NCBI GenBank assembly: GCA_012514895.1
Contig: JAAYZK010000361.1
Span: forward strand, 1 to 33,372
Length of the DNA: 33,372 nucleotides
Origin: Planctomycetota bacterium
GTDB taxonomy: Bacteria; Planctomycetota; Phycisphaerae; SM23-33; FEN-1343
Reading direction: 5' to 3'
The notes beneath the pieces were generated by a model. It did no database searches. It was not told the DNA's origin and saw only the letters and a program-made list of their open reading frames with translations. Within the stretch, counting starts at the first letter, position 1, and every line of letters starts with the position of its first letter. This document shows positions 15,975-23,912 of the stretch, in pieces. The translations under genes and the position numbers were made by a program.

Positions 15975-18212
15975 ATGCTCATCGTCCGTGAGGAGCCGTG
16001 CAAGGTGGATTATCTGGCCGATCTGAACGAGCCGCAACGGACCGCGGTCACCCACGTGGACGGCCCGCTGCTGGTGCTGGCCGGCCCGGGGTCGGGCAAA
16101 ACCCGCGTCATCACCCGGCGGATCGCCCACCTGGTGCAGCAGGGCGTGGCGCCGTGGAACATCCTGGCCCTGACCTTCACCAACAAGGCCGCCGGCGAGA
16201 TGGCCGAGCGGGTGGCGTCGCTGGGCACCCCCCGCGGGGCGACCGTCTGCACGTTCCACAGCCTCTGCGCCCGCCTGCTGCGGGAGTTCGCCACCGAGGC
16301 GGGGCTCCAGCCGAATTTCAGCATCTACGACACGACCGACCAGATGCGCGTCGCCAAGGTCGCCCTGGCCAAGGCCGCCGTCACCGCCACCGCCTTCACC
16401 CCGGCGAAGGTGCTGGCCGGCATCAGCCGCGCCAAGATGGAACTGCTTGGTCCTTCGGAGTTTGAGGCCACCGCCGAGACCTTCGCCACACGGAACCTGG
16501 CCAAAGCGTACGCGGCCTACCAGGCGTTCCTGCGCACATCCAACGCCCTGGACTTCGACGACCTGCTCATGCGGATGGCCCACCTGCTCCGCGACCGCCC
16601 GGACATCCGCCGCCTGCTGGCCCAGCGCTACCGCTACATTCTCATCGATGAGTACCAGGACACCAACCACGCCCAGTACGTGATCGCCCACGGGATCGGC
16701 CTGGACCACACCAACATCTGCGCCACGGGCGACCCCGACCAGAGTATCTACAGTTGGCGCGGCGCCGACGTGGGGAACATCCTGGCCTTCGAGAGCGACT
16801 ATCCCGAGGCCGTCGTCGTCCGCCTGGAGGAGAACTACCGCTCGACGGCGCCGATCCTCGACGCCGCCGGACGGCTGATCGCGCGGAACGTCCAGCGCAA
16901 GCCCAAAGAGCTCTACACCCGCCGCGCCGGCGGCCGGAACGTCCGCGTCCTGACCACCAGCGATGAGCACGCCGAGGCCGCCGCCGTCGTCGATCAGATC
17001 CGCACCTGGGCCGCCGAGGGCGTCCGCCACGACGCCATGGCCGTCTTCTACCGGCTCAACAGCCTCTCCCGCGTGCTGGAGGAGGCCTTCCGCCGCCACG
17101 GGGTGCCCTACCGCGTCGCCCGCGGTGTGGCGTTCTACCAGCGCAAGGAAATCAAAGACCTGCTGGCCTATCTCAAGCTGCTGGTCAACCCCCGCGACGA
17201 CGTCGCCTGCGAGCGGATCATCAACGTCCCGGCCCGCGGGATCGGCGCGACGACCATCCAGCGCCTGCGGACCTTCGCCGACGACCACGGAATCTCCCTC
17301 TACGAGGCAGCCTGCCAGGTCGGGCGCGTCGACGCGCTGGGCAAGTCCGCCGTCGGCAAGGTGATACGCTTTGCCGAGCTGATCGGCGAACTCAGGCGCC
17401 GCCTCGACGACCCCGTCGCCGCCCTCATGGAGGCGGTCATCGAGCAGACCGGCCTGGAGGCCGACCTGCGGGCGCACGGCAGCGAGGATGGCAGCGAACT
17501 GGCGAACGTGGAGGAACTGGTCAGTTCGGCGGCCGACTTCGACCGCCTCGGACCCGGCCGCACACTCGCCGACTATCTCCAGCAGGTCGCACTCGTCAGC
17601 GACGTCGACCGCCTGGAGGGAACCACCGGGGCCGTCACGTTGATGACGCTCCACGCCGCAAAGGGCCTGGAATTCGACGCCGTCATCCTCGTCGGCTGTG
17701 AGCGGGGACTGCTGCCCTTCCAGCGGGCGCTGGAAGACGGCGACGAGGAGGAGGAACGGCGGCTGTGCTTCGTGGGCATGACGCGGGCACGCGAGGCCCT
17801 GGTCCTCACCCACGCCCGTTACCGGGGCATCCGCGGGGCGCGCCAGCGGCAGATCCCCTCCAACTTCCTGATGGAACTGGCCGGCGACCACGTCGACTGC
17901 GAGGACCTGTGTGAACCGGCCTACTCGCCCGAGGCCCCCGCACCGGGACCGGCCGAAGAGATCGAGCCCTGGGACCACCCCGACGCCGAGACCCTCCAGG
18001 AAGACGACTTCTACGACCCCGACGAGCACGCCGACCAGACCGCAGGCGGCGCCCTGCGGCCCGGGGTGCGGGTGCGCCACGCGATGTTCGGCATTGGACG
18101 CGTCGAGAAACTCGGACGCGCCGGAGCTTACGGCAAAGTCGTCGTCGACTTCTACCAGGCCGGCCGCAAGACGCTCATCCTCCAGTATGCACGGCTGGAG
18201 GTGCTGCACTGA
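15975..18212 (+). CDS. uvrD: UvrD/PcrA-type superfamily 1 DNA helicase
   Basis: A 745-residue 3'-5' helicase for nucleotide excision repair, mismatch repair or removal of RecA filaments. Motifs in order: NEPQRTAV Q-motif near 18, Walker A AGPGSGKT at 36-43, LTFTNKAAGEM (Ia), Walker B DEYQDT at 225-230, GDPDQSIYSWRGAD (III), LEENYRST (IV), TLMTLHAAKGLEFDAV (V) and EEERRLCFVGMTRARE (VI). The acidic linker is followed by a C-terminal Tudor-like domain (GVRVRHAMFGIGRVEKL...VVVDF) that in PcrA contacts RNA polymerase. Start choice is open: the ATG at 15975 has AGGGG in front, but GTG at 16005 (GAGGAG site) would start at VDYLADLNEPQ, nearer to the domain. The secreted esterase follows after 20 bases. 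Confidence 0.96.
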   Translation: MLIVREEPCKVDYLADLNEPQRTAVTHVDGPLLVLAGPGSGKTRVITRRIAHLVQQGVAPWNILALTFTNKAAGEMAERVASLGTPRGATVCTFHSLCARLLREFATEAGLQPNFSIYDTTDQMRVAKVALAKAAVTATAFTPAKVLAGISRAKMELLGPSEFEATAETFATRNLAKAYAAYQAFLRTSNALDFDDLLMRMAHLLRDRPDIRRLLAQRYRYILIDEYQDTNHAQYVIAHGIGLDHTNICATGDPDQSIYSWRGADVGNILAFESDYPEAVVVRLEENYRSTAPILDAAGRLIARNVQRKPKELYTRRAGGRNVRVLTTSDEHAEAAAVVDQIRTWAAEGVRHDAMAVFYRLNSLSRVLEEAFRRHGVPYRVARGVAFYQRKEIKDLLAYLKLLVNPRDDVACERIINVPARGIGATTIQRLRTFADDHGISLYEAACQVGRVDALGKSAVGKVIRFAELIGELRRRLDDPVAALMEAVIEQTGLEADLRAHGSEDGSELANVEELVSSAADFDRLGPGRTLADYLQQVALVSDVDRLEGTTGAVTLMTLHAAKGLEFDAVILVGCERGLLPFQRALEDGDEEEERRLCFVGMTRAREALVLTHARYRGIRGARQRQIPSNFLMELAGDHVDCEDLCEPAYSPEAPAPGPAEEIEPWDHPDAETLQEDDFYDPDEHADQTAGGALRPGVRVRHAMFGIGRVEKLGRAGAYGKVVVDFYQAGRKTLILQYARLEVLH

Positions 18213-18232
18213 AACGACAATGGAGTGCCCTC

Positions 18233-19477
18233 ATGACAGTCAGACAGACCATCGCCCTGGCGGCCCTGCTCATCGCCACCGGCGCCGCGGCGGCCGGCGA
18301 GATGACCACGACCTTCACCGGCGAGCAGATCAGCCAATGGCGGGCGCAGACGGCCGACGAGCGGCCCTGCCTCCTGTCGCCGATGATCACCGCCGACGGG
18401 GACGAGCTGAACCACCACCGCATCACCGTCCAGTGGACCGGCGAGGGCGACGTCTGGATCTCCCTGGCCCACTCCGCCGACGAGCAGTGGGATAGGGCCA
18501 TCAGCAACAGGGGACTGCACAGCCGCTGGCGCAAGGCCACGCGCGGCGAGGCGATGAAGATCGTCTCGCTCCACCGCGGGGAACGCTTCGCCTGGATCCT
18601 CCTGCACACCGAAGGCAAGGTGAGAATCGATCAGGTGACGCATACCTGCTACCGCGGCAAGGGGACGCTGTACGGCCACATGCCGATGGAGTACTCCTTC
18701 GGCGGAGCGACGCTGCCCTTCCGCATCATGCTGCCGCGAAACTACGACCCCGACAAGACCTACCCCCTGGTGATCTCCGTGGCGGGGTCGGGCTCCATCG
18801 GGACCAAGAACGACAAGAACATGGAGAGCTGCATCCTGGCGCGCCACCTGTTTACGCAGTACTACGACCAGGAGGAGTTCGACTGCTTCTCGCTGGTGCC
18901 GCAGATCCCGCCCGACCAGGCCGTGCCGGCGCCGTACCACCCGGCCGGCCCGCGCGGGGCGCCGGACCGCTGGCACCCGGACTGGCCGACGGTCAACGCC
19001 GAGGGGTGGTTCGTCCAGGCGACGCTGGCGCTGGTTCGGGATCTGGTGGCCAACCCCAGGCTGCACATCGATCCGGACCGGGTCTACTTCAGCGGCTTCT
19101 CGTACGGCGGCAAGGCCTGTTGGGAGTTCCTCAAGGCCGACCCGGACCTGTTCGCCGCCGCCGTCTGCGGGGGCGGGTGGGCGATCGGCCCGGCGTACAG
19201 CAAGCCCATCGGGGCCGGCCTGGAGCAGCTCGCGCGCGAGGCGGCCAGGTACGCCCGCGTGCCCGTGCTGATCTTCGCCGGCGAGAAGGACCCCATGAAT
19301 CCCGGCAGCCGCGCGGTCCATGAAGCGATCGAGGCCGCCGGCGGCACGAGCCGCTTCGTGGAGATTCCCGGCGCCGAGCACCTGCCCAGCGCATCGCGGG
19401 GCTGGGGCGACCCGGCCACCCTCCGCTGGCTCTTCCAGCAGCGCCGGACGGCAGCGGCGGGCCCGCCGGCCCCGTGA
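18233..19477 (+). CDS. Secreted alpha/beta-hydrolase esterase (PHB-depolymerase/feruloyl-esterase-like)
   Basis: A 414-residue protein with a signal peptide at 1-21 (ALAALLIATGAAAAG). Residues 25-145 form an N-terminal beta-rich region of unknown role. From about 150 it has the alpha/beta-hydrolase core: FRIMLPRNYDPDKTYPLVISVAGSGS, nucleophile elbow SGFSYGGK with Ser290, catalytic Asp353 in FAGEKDPMNPG and His383 in IPGAEHLP. The layout matches predicted polysaccharide-ester or peptide hydrolases of the esterase D / PHB depolymerase type, exported to the periplasm or outside. The substrate cannot be told from sequence. It lies 20 bases after uvrD with a GGAG site, so it may be read from that transcript, although no functional link is evident. 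Confidence 0.8.
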   Translation: MTVRQTIALAALLIATGAAAAGEMTTTFTGEQISQWRAQTADERPCLLSPMITADGDELNHHRITVQWTGEGDVWISLAHSADEQWDRAISNRGLHSRWRKATRGEAMKIVSLHRGERFAWILLHTEGKVRIDQVTHTCYRGKGTLYGHMPMEYSFGGATLPFRIMLPRNYDPDKTYPLVISVAGSGSIGTKNDKNMESCILARHLFTQYYDQEEFDCFSLVPQIPPDQAVPAPYHPAGPRGAPDRWHPDWPTVNAEGWFVQATLALVRDLVANPRLHIDPDRVYFSGFSYGGKACWEFLKADPDLFAAAVCGGGWAIGPAYSKPIGAGLEQLAREAARYARVPVLIFAGEKDPMNPGSRAVHEAIEAAGGTSRFVEIPGAEHLPSASRGWGDPATLRWLFQQRRTAAAGPPAP

Positions 19478-19551
19478 GAGGCTTACCTCTTGCCTGACAG
19501 GACCTTGAGGGCCGAAAACCGGGCATTTGACGTTTTCGTCGAACAAATCTC

Positions 19552-19580
19552 TTGCCCTGGGCCGATAGACATGCCATAAG
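19552..19580 (+). promoter_or_regulatory. Candidate sigma-70-type promoter of the amidase-like gene
   Basis: TTGCCC and CATAAG are separated by 17 bases, 42 bases before the ATG. Each box matches four of six. The 144-base gap shows no terminator for the preceding esterase gene. Confidence 0.35.
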
Positions 19581-19621
19581 TTCGGTTTCAAGGATGACCG
19601 TGTAGGACTTACGAGCGCACC

Positions 19622-20218
19622 ATGGACAGGTCACGGACGATCAAGACGCTTGCCGCACTGCTTGCCGCTCTGACGGTTGGCACGTTCGTCCTGCTGGCCC
19701 TCGAGACCCGCCCCGCCCAGCCCGGCAGCCTGCCCCCCCTGACGGCGCTCCTCCCCCGGGACGGCGCGATCCTGTCGGAAATCGCCTCGACTGCCGTGGC
19801 GGTCCCGCGCGACCGCTGGCGGAACATCGTGATCCACGACAGCGTCTGCAGCATGGACATGAATCCGACGGCGGACTGCCACTTCGTGATCTACGGCCCG
19901 GCGTCCGGCGCCCTGGACGGGACCGTGCGGGCGACCCCGCGGTGGCACCAGCAGGCCCGGGGAAACCACGTGTCCGTGCCCGGCCATGACTATGACGCCG
20001 TATCGATCGGCATCTGCCTGGAGGGCGACCTGGTCGCCGCCACGCCCTCGCCCAGGCAGATCGAAGCGCTGGCCAACCTGACGCAGGCCCTGCAGCGACG
20101 GCTTTCCATCGCCCCCGAGCGGATTTACCTCCACAGCGATCTGTCCGGAACCCACTGCCCCGGGCGGCGGTTCCCGCTCGAAGCGTTCCGCAGCGGCCTG
20201 CTCCCCGACGAACCTTAA
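19622..20218 (+). CDS. Membrane-anchored N-acetylmuramoyl-L-alanine amidase (amidase_2/PGRP-fold) protein
   Basis: A 198-residue protein with one N-terminal membrane anchor or uncleaved signal (residues 8-27) and an amidase_2 fold. NIVIHDS gives His72, DCHFVIYG and the short strands follow, then DAVSIGICLEGDL with Glu134, PSPRQIEALANLTQALQRR, and YLHSDLSGTHCPGRRFP with His171 and Cys179. The three zinc ligands His, His and Cys of the family are therefore present. The product likely cleaves peptidoglycan at the MurNAc-Ala bond in the periplasm. The family's usual Asn before SIGI is Asp here. It has its own likely promoter. Planctomycetota have thin peptidoglycan, so the role in wall turnover or recycling is plausible but not proven. 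Confidence 0.8.
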   Translation: MDRSRTIKTLAALLAALTVGTFVLLALETRPAQPGSLPPLTALLPRDGAILSEIASTAVAVPRDRWRNIVIHDSVCSMDMNPTADCHFVIYGPASGALDGTVRATPRWHQQARGNHVSVPGHDYDAVSIGICLEGDLVAATPSPRQIEALANLTQALQRRLSIAPERIYLHSDLSGTHCPGRRFPLEAFRSGLLPDEP

Positions 20219-20262
20219 GACGCCCTCCCTGCCGCTGAGCCGTTGAACCGGCGCCGTATCTA

Positions 20263-20290
20263 TGGAAATGGCTCCGCCTTCGAGTACAAT
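20263..20290 (+). promoter_or_regulatory. Candidate sigma-70-type promoter of the kinase/phosphoesterase operon
   Basis: TGGAAA and TACAAT are separated by 16 bases, about 60 bases before the kinase ATG. The -10 box matches five of six and the -35 four of six. The kinase ATG has no recognisable purine-rich ribosome binding site. Confidence 0.45.
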
Positions 20291-20352
20291 GCGGGCGAGC
20301 CGAACGGGCGTTGCCGCGAATGACCCTGTAACTCCTGTGAAATAAATATGTA

Positions 20353-21297
20353 ATGTCATCGACGCGAACGCTTGATATCCCCGGCTACCAGGTCGTGAAA
20401 TACCTGGGCAGCGGTGCGCGCAGCTCGATCTGGTCGATCCGCCAGCGCCGCAGCGGCGAGATGTACGCCCTCAAGCGGGTCGTCCGCCGGGAGGAGGCCG
20501 ACGAGCGGTTCCTCGAGCAGGCGGAGAACGAGTTCCTCATCGCCTCGCGCCTGTCCCACCCCGTCATCCGCCAGTGCCACGAGATCCGCAGGGTCCGCAA
20601 GTGGTTCAAAACGCGGGAAGTACACCTGATCATGGAGTACTGCCCCGGCAGGAGCGTCCAGGAGAACCGCCCGACGGACCTGATGGAGGTGCTGCGGATC
20701 TTCACCGCCGTGGCCGAGGGGCTTAACCACATGCACCGCAACGGCTGGCTCCACACGGACATGAAGCCCAATAATGTCATCGTGGCGCCCAGCGGCACCG
20801 TGAAGATCATCGACCTGGGCCAGGGCTGCGAGATCGGCACGGTCAAGGAACGCATCCAGGGAACGCCGGACTTCATCGCACCCGAACAGGTGAACCGCTA
20901 CCCGTTGGATGCCCGAACCGACGTGTTCAATTTCGGTGCGGCCCTGTACTGGACGCTGACCGGCCAGGCGATCAAGACCGTGATGCCCAAGCAGGCCGAC
21001 AGCATCCAGTTGAAGGACGAACTGCATCTGCAGTCCGCCAGCGAGCTGAACCCGGAGGTTCCGCCCGCCCTGGCCGCCCTGGTGGCCGACTGCGTGGCCT
21101 TCCAGGCCTCCAAGCGGCCCGTGTCGATGGAGCCGGTGCTGACCAAGCTGGCGCTGATCCATAAGCAGTTGACCCGCCAGATCCCCAACGGCGACACCCT
21201 GGTCGCCGAGGAGACCGACGAGCCGCTGGACGACGACTTCGACGACGATCTGGATGACCTGGACGACGGGCCGGACCTGGCCGAATGGGAGGACTAG
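20353..21297 (+). CDS. Eukaryote-type serine/threonine protein kinase with acidic C-terminal tail
   Basis: A 314-residue cytoplasmic kinase with no membrane segment or sensor domain. Motifs: glycine loop YLGSGARSSIW (18-28), Lys41 in YALKRVV, Glu60 in AENEFLIA, catalytic loop WLHTDMKPNN with Asp136 and Asn141 (the usual HRD reads HTD), DLG at 154-156 in place of DFG, and the activation segment ending GTPDFIAPEQ. The catalytic residues are intact. Lack of the Arg before the catalytic Asp suggests activity without activation-loop phosphorylation. Residues from about 284 onward are dominated by Asp and Glu (DDDFDDDLDDLDDGP), an unusual acidic tail. Four bases separate its stop from the start of a metallophosphoesterase gene, so the pair is an operon. 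Substrates unknown. Confidence 0.9.
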   Translation: MSSTRTLDIPGYQVVKYLGSGARSSIWSIRQRRSGEMYALKRVVRREEADERFLEQAENEFLIASRLSHPVIRQCHEIRRVRKWFKTREVHLIMEYCPGRSVQENRPTDLMEVLRIFTAVAEGLNHMHRNGWLHTDMKPNNVIVAPSGTVKIIDLGQGCEIGTVKERIQGTPDFIAPEQVNRYPLDARTDVFNFGAALYWTLTGQAIKTVMPKQADSIQLKDELHLQSASELNPEVPPALAALVADCVAFQASKRPVSMEPVLTKLALIHKQLTRQIPNGDTLVAEETDEPLDDDFDDDLDDLDDGPDLAEWED

Positions 21298-21301
21298 CCG
21301 C

Positions 21302-22144
21302 ATGGCTCATCCGGTGGCGGACATGCTGCTCGAGGCCGCCGAGCACTGTCGCACGGAGGACCATCGCCAGGGGAACGTCGTGGGGCTCACCGGCGACGCG
21401 CGGGTCATCGTCACCGGCGACATCCACGGCAACCGCCCCAACCTCGTGAAGATCATCCAACACGCCGCCCTGGGCGCCGACCCCAGGCGGGTGCTGGTCC
21501 TGCAGGAGCTGATCCACGGCGGCCCCACCGACGCCGAAGGCGGCGACCGCAGCTTCGAGGTGCTTCTGCGTGCGGTGCGGCTCAAGCAGCAGCACCCCGC
21601 ACAGGTGCACTTCATCCTGGCCAACCACGATCTGTCGGAGATGACCGGCAACGAGATCTCCAAGGACGGCTGCGGGGCCTGCAAGGCGTTCCGGTGCGGG
21701 CTGGACCACGCCTACGGCGACGACGCCGCGGAGATCCACCAGGCGATCCGCACGCTGCTGGCCGCGTTGCCCCTGGCCGTGCGGTGCCCCAACGGCGTGC
21801 TCATCACCCACTCCCTGCCCTCGCCCGGGCGGGAGGCGTTCTTCGACCCGGCCGTCTTCACCCGCCCGTACCAGGACGAGGATCTCCGGCGCGGCGGGAG
21901 CATCTACGAACTGGTCTGGGGCCGCCGCCACACCCCCCAGTCGCTGGCGGGGCTCATCGAACGGATGGGCGCCGGCATCTTCATCAACGGCCACCAGCCC
22001 CAGGACTGCGGCTATCTCCTGAACGACCGCCAACTTATCCTCGCCAGCGAGCACCCGCACGGCACGATCGCCGAATTCGACGCCGGCGAGGAACTCGATC
22101 TGGACATGCTCGATACGATCGTCCGGCCCATCGTCAGGCTGTGA
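21302..22144 (+). CDS. Calcineurin-like metallophosphoesterase paired with the kinase
   Basis: A 280-residue protein of the calcineurin-like phosphoesterase fold. Block I is TGDIHGN (Asp40, His42). Block III is ILANHDLSE (Asn108, His109). Block IV is LITHSLP and the last is INGHQPQD. The second block, normally GDxxDRG, reads LQELIHGGPTD, so the bridging Asp seems replaced by Glu. A Cys pair, DGCGACKAF, lies in the middle insertion. The start is the ATG at 21302, preceded by GGGAGG; the ORF track frame begins earlier inside the kinase gene. It could reverse the kinase reaction like PPP-family protein phosphatases, or act on a small phosphoester; sequence alone does not decide. A long-stem terminator follows. 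Confidence 0.85.
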   Translation: MAHPVADMLLEAAEHCRTEDHRQGNVVGLTGDARVIVTGDIHGNRPNLVKIIQHAALGADPRRVLVLQELIHGGPTDAEGGDRSFEVLLRAVRLKQQHPAQVHFILANHDLSEMTGNEISKDGCGACKAFRCGLDHAYGDDAAEIHQAIRTLLAALPLAVRCPNGVLITHSLPSPGREAFFDPAVFTRPYQDEDLRRGGSIYELVWGRRHTPQSLAGLIERMGAGIFINGHQPQDCGYLLNDRQLILASEHPHGTIAEFDAGEELDLDMLDTIVRPIVRL

Positions 22145-22168
22145 GAACGGCAGGCTGGAGGCTGAAGG
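22141..22168 (+). repeat. Post-stop repeat, copy 1
   Basis: The 28 bases starting at the phosphoesterase stop match 24 of 28 bases at 25430-25403 on the minus strand, which also starts at a stop codon (GTGAGAACGGC, then GCTGGAGGCTG). A shortened inverted copy (AACGGCAGGCTG) occurs at 22261-22272. Confidence 0.7.
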
Positions 22169-22276
22169 TACAGCAACAGCAACGACTACGGCGACGACGA
22201 CGGCTGAGGCGGCGGCGAGGGGGGAGGACGGCGATAGCCGCCCCTGTGGCGTGAAATCTGCAGCCTGCCGTTTTTT
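22146..22276 (+). terminator. Probable terminator of the kinase/phosphoesterase operon with long loop
   Basis: AACGGCAGGCTG at 22146-22157 pairs perfectly with CAGCCTGCCGTT at 22261-22272, which is followed by more T (TTTTTT in total). The loop is about 103 bases and partly G-rich, so folding is less certain than for a short-loop terminator. It begins one base after the stop codon. Confidence 0.45.
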
Positions 22277-22335
22277 GTTTGGAATCCGTCCTTCCGGCAC
22301 GAACCCCCCCGCCCTGATGGACGTATCGTAAGGTG

Positions 22336-22447
22336 ACAGGCCTGTAACCCCAGCGACACGAGGTCTCCTCCCTGCCTCGCGTCGCGGTGACTGGTCAGGC
22401 GACGCCGAGGGTTCCGTCTCCTTCCCCCGGCGTCGCCTCTTTTTTTT
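22336..22447 (+). ncRNA. Candidate small structured RNA in the 22.3 kb intergenic region
   Basis: After the operon terminator this stretch has three inverted repeats in a row: ACAGGCCTGT (22336-22345), GCGACACGAGG pairing with CCTCGCGTCGC (22353-22363 with 22375-22385, one mismatch), and the strong terminator stem GGCGACGCCG/CGGCGTCGCC with a T run at the end. No protein frame fits, and the next gene is on the other strand. This could be an independent small RNA or a 3' untranslated end. No known RNA family was recognised and no clear promoter was found. Structure seen, RNA inferred. Confidence 0.35.
22398..22447 (+). terminator. Strong Rho-independent terminator
   Basis: GGCGACGCCG (22398-22407) and CGGCGTCGCC (22428-22437) form a perfect ten-base-pair stem around a 20-base loop, followed by TCTTTTTTTT. 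It works in the plus direction and separates that strand from the convergent glycoside hydrolase gene. Confidence 0.85.
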
Positions 22448-22477
22448 CTACCCGAAACCCGGGGTGCATGGCGGACC

Positions 22478-23902
22478 TCACCGTTCCGGCATCGCCGGCA
22501 CGACGTAGACCGGGCAGGGGCCGACTTCGACCTCGACGGCGCCGCCGGCGAGTTCCACTTCGGCGGCGTGGCCGAACAGGTCAATGACCTGGGCCTTCCT
22601 CACGCCCCGGCGGGCCAGGTCGCCCAGCGCAAGCCGGACCTTCCGCGGGCCGGCGACGTTCCAGGCCATCACGACGTCGGACGTGCTGCCGGGGGCCGGT
22701 TCGAAGCGGTAAGCGAACAGGCCGTCGGCGCCGTCAACCAGGGCTTCCTTGAGCTTCGGGTGCGGCATCAGGCGGATCATCGTCTGGACGGCGTACGCGC
22801 TGGGCCGCCAGTTCCCGTCGCGAAGGAAGAAGCCGCCGTTGAAGCCGTCCGAGTCGGTCACGAACATGATCATCACGCGCTCGACGCCCAGGCGCATCGA
22901 ATAGGCGTACTGGCGCACCACGTAGGCCGCCTGCAGCAGCGGGCTGACCAGGACCTTTTCCTTGTCGGGGAAATGCCCGCCGTCGGCCTGGGAGATGGGC
23001 CAGCCCACCTCGGTGTACCACACGGGCCTATCGGCGGCGCCGGCGGCGGCCATGGCCTTGCGGATCTCGGCCAGGGTCCCGGCGACGGTGTACCCGCCCC
23101 AGGATCGCACGGAGAAGGCCTCCGGCGGGGCCGGGCTGATGTACGGGTGCGTCGAGAGAACGTCGTAGCTTCTGCCGACCGCAGGGTCGGCCTCGTGGAC
23201 GTTCCGGATGAACCGCACGTCGCCGGCCGACGCACCGCCGGCGCCGAACCCCACCACCGTCACCTCTGGCGAGACCGACCGGATCGTCCGGTACGCCGCC
23301 GGGAGCACCCTGGCGTAGAGGGCCTCGCGCTCGGCCTCGATCACGAGGCGGTCGACGCCCTCGCGGGGCGGGATCATGTACTGGAAGTTCGGCTCGTTCC
23401 AGACCTCGACGTGGCGGATCGGCCGGACGGGCACGTCAGGGTGCTCGGCGAAGAACGTCCCGCCGGGCCCGTACCGGCGGACGAACGCCTCCAGGCCCTT
23501 GAGATAGTGATCCAGGAACGCCTCGTCGGTATCGAAGCTCGTCCGGTTCCGTTTGTCGCCCCCGCCGTACAGGCCGACGGTCATCATGACTTCCATGTCG
23601 TCGGCGGCCAGCATGGCCATCGTCGCGTCGTCCATCGGCCCGGCGACGCGGACGGTGCGCCAGCCGGCCTTGCGGATGCTGTCGCGGTGGCCGCGGTACT
23701 CCCCGGCCCAGGTATACAGCCCGTAGACCGGCCGCGCCGACCGCTCGCGGGCCAGGATCCCCTCCAGGGACGGCAGCGGGCTGTCCCGCCACTCCCACTG
23801 GCCGGGGGTCTCCGTCGGCTGAACCACCGGTCCGGGCCGCTCGGCCAGGACGGCCGACGCCGTCAGCAGGATCAGGGCGCCTGCCGCAAGAGCCGTTCGC
23901 AT
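22478..23902 (-). CDS. Secreted glycoside hydrolase, clan GH-A type (GH39/GH5-like)
   Basis: A 474-residue protein with a signal peptide (residues 1-20, ALAAGALILLTASAVLA). It has a TIM-barrel glycosidase pattern: acid/base Glu170 in HVEVWNEPNFQY and likely nucleophile Glu298 in VWYTEVGWP, with YDVLSTHPY in between, as in clan GH-A retaining enzymes. A C-terminal beta-sandwich-like tail follows from about 400. The best resemblance by eye is to GH39 beta-xylosidases or related GH5/GH42 enzymes; the exact family and sugar are undecided. The start is the ATG at 23902 with GGAGA upstream. It begins ten bases after the SGNH esterase stop, so the pair is co-transcribed, and a backbone cleaver plus deacetylase is a common combination. 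Confidence 0.75.
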   Translation of the reverse strand: MRTALAAGALILLTASAVLAERPGPVVQPTETPGQWEWRDSPLPSLEGILARERSARPVYGLYTWAGEYRGHRDSIRKAGWRTVRVAGPMDDATMAMLAADDMEVMMTVGLYGGGDKRNRTSFDTDEAFLDHYLKGLEAFVRRYGPGGTFFAEHPDVPVRPIRHVEVWNEPNFQYMIPPREGVDRLVIEAEREALYARVLPAAYRTIRSVSPEVTVVGFGAGGASAGDVRFIRNVHEADPAVGRSYDVLSTHPYISPAPPEAFSVRSWGGYTVAGTLAEIRKAMAAAGAADRPVWYTEVGWPISQADGGHFPDKEKVLVSPLLQAAYVVRQYAYSMRLGVERVMIMFVTDSDGFNGGFFLRDGNWRPSAYAVQTMIRLMPHPKLKEALVDGADGLFAYRFEPAPGSTSDVVMAWNVAGPRKVRLALGDLARRGVRKAQVIDLFGHAAEVELAGGAVEVEVGPCPVYVVPAMPER

Positions 23903-23912
23903 GGGTCGTCTC

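Noticed and set aside
15835-16026. 64-codon small ORF with AAGG in front
   Set aside because: It crosses the uvrD start and its translation is rich in Arg, Ser, Gly and Trp with no recognisable pattern; more likely chance.
15939-18209. 756-residue minus-strand ORF
   Set aside because: Antisense to the uvrD gene, which has every helicase motif in order.
20353-22144. Toxin-antitoxin or phage defence module formed by kinase and phosphoesterase
   Set aside because: Both proteins are typical regulatory enzymes, composition matches the neighbours, and no other defence gene, integrase or repeat array is nearby.
22318-22447. Riboswitch of a known class (cobalamin, c-di-GMP, TPP)
   Set aside because: No conserved core of these classes could be recognised, and no gene lies downstream on the same strand.
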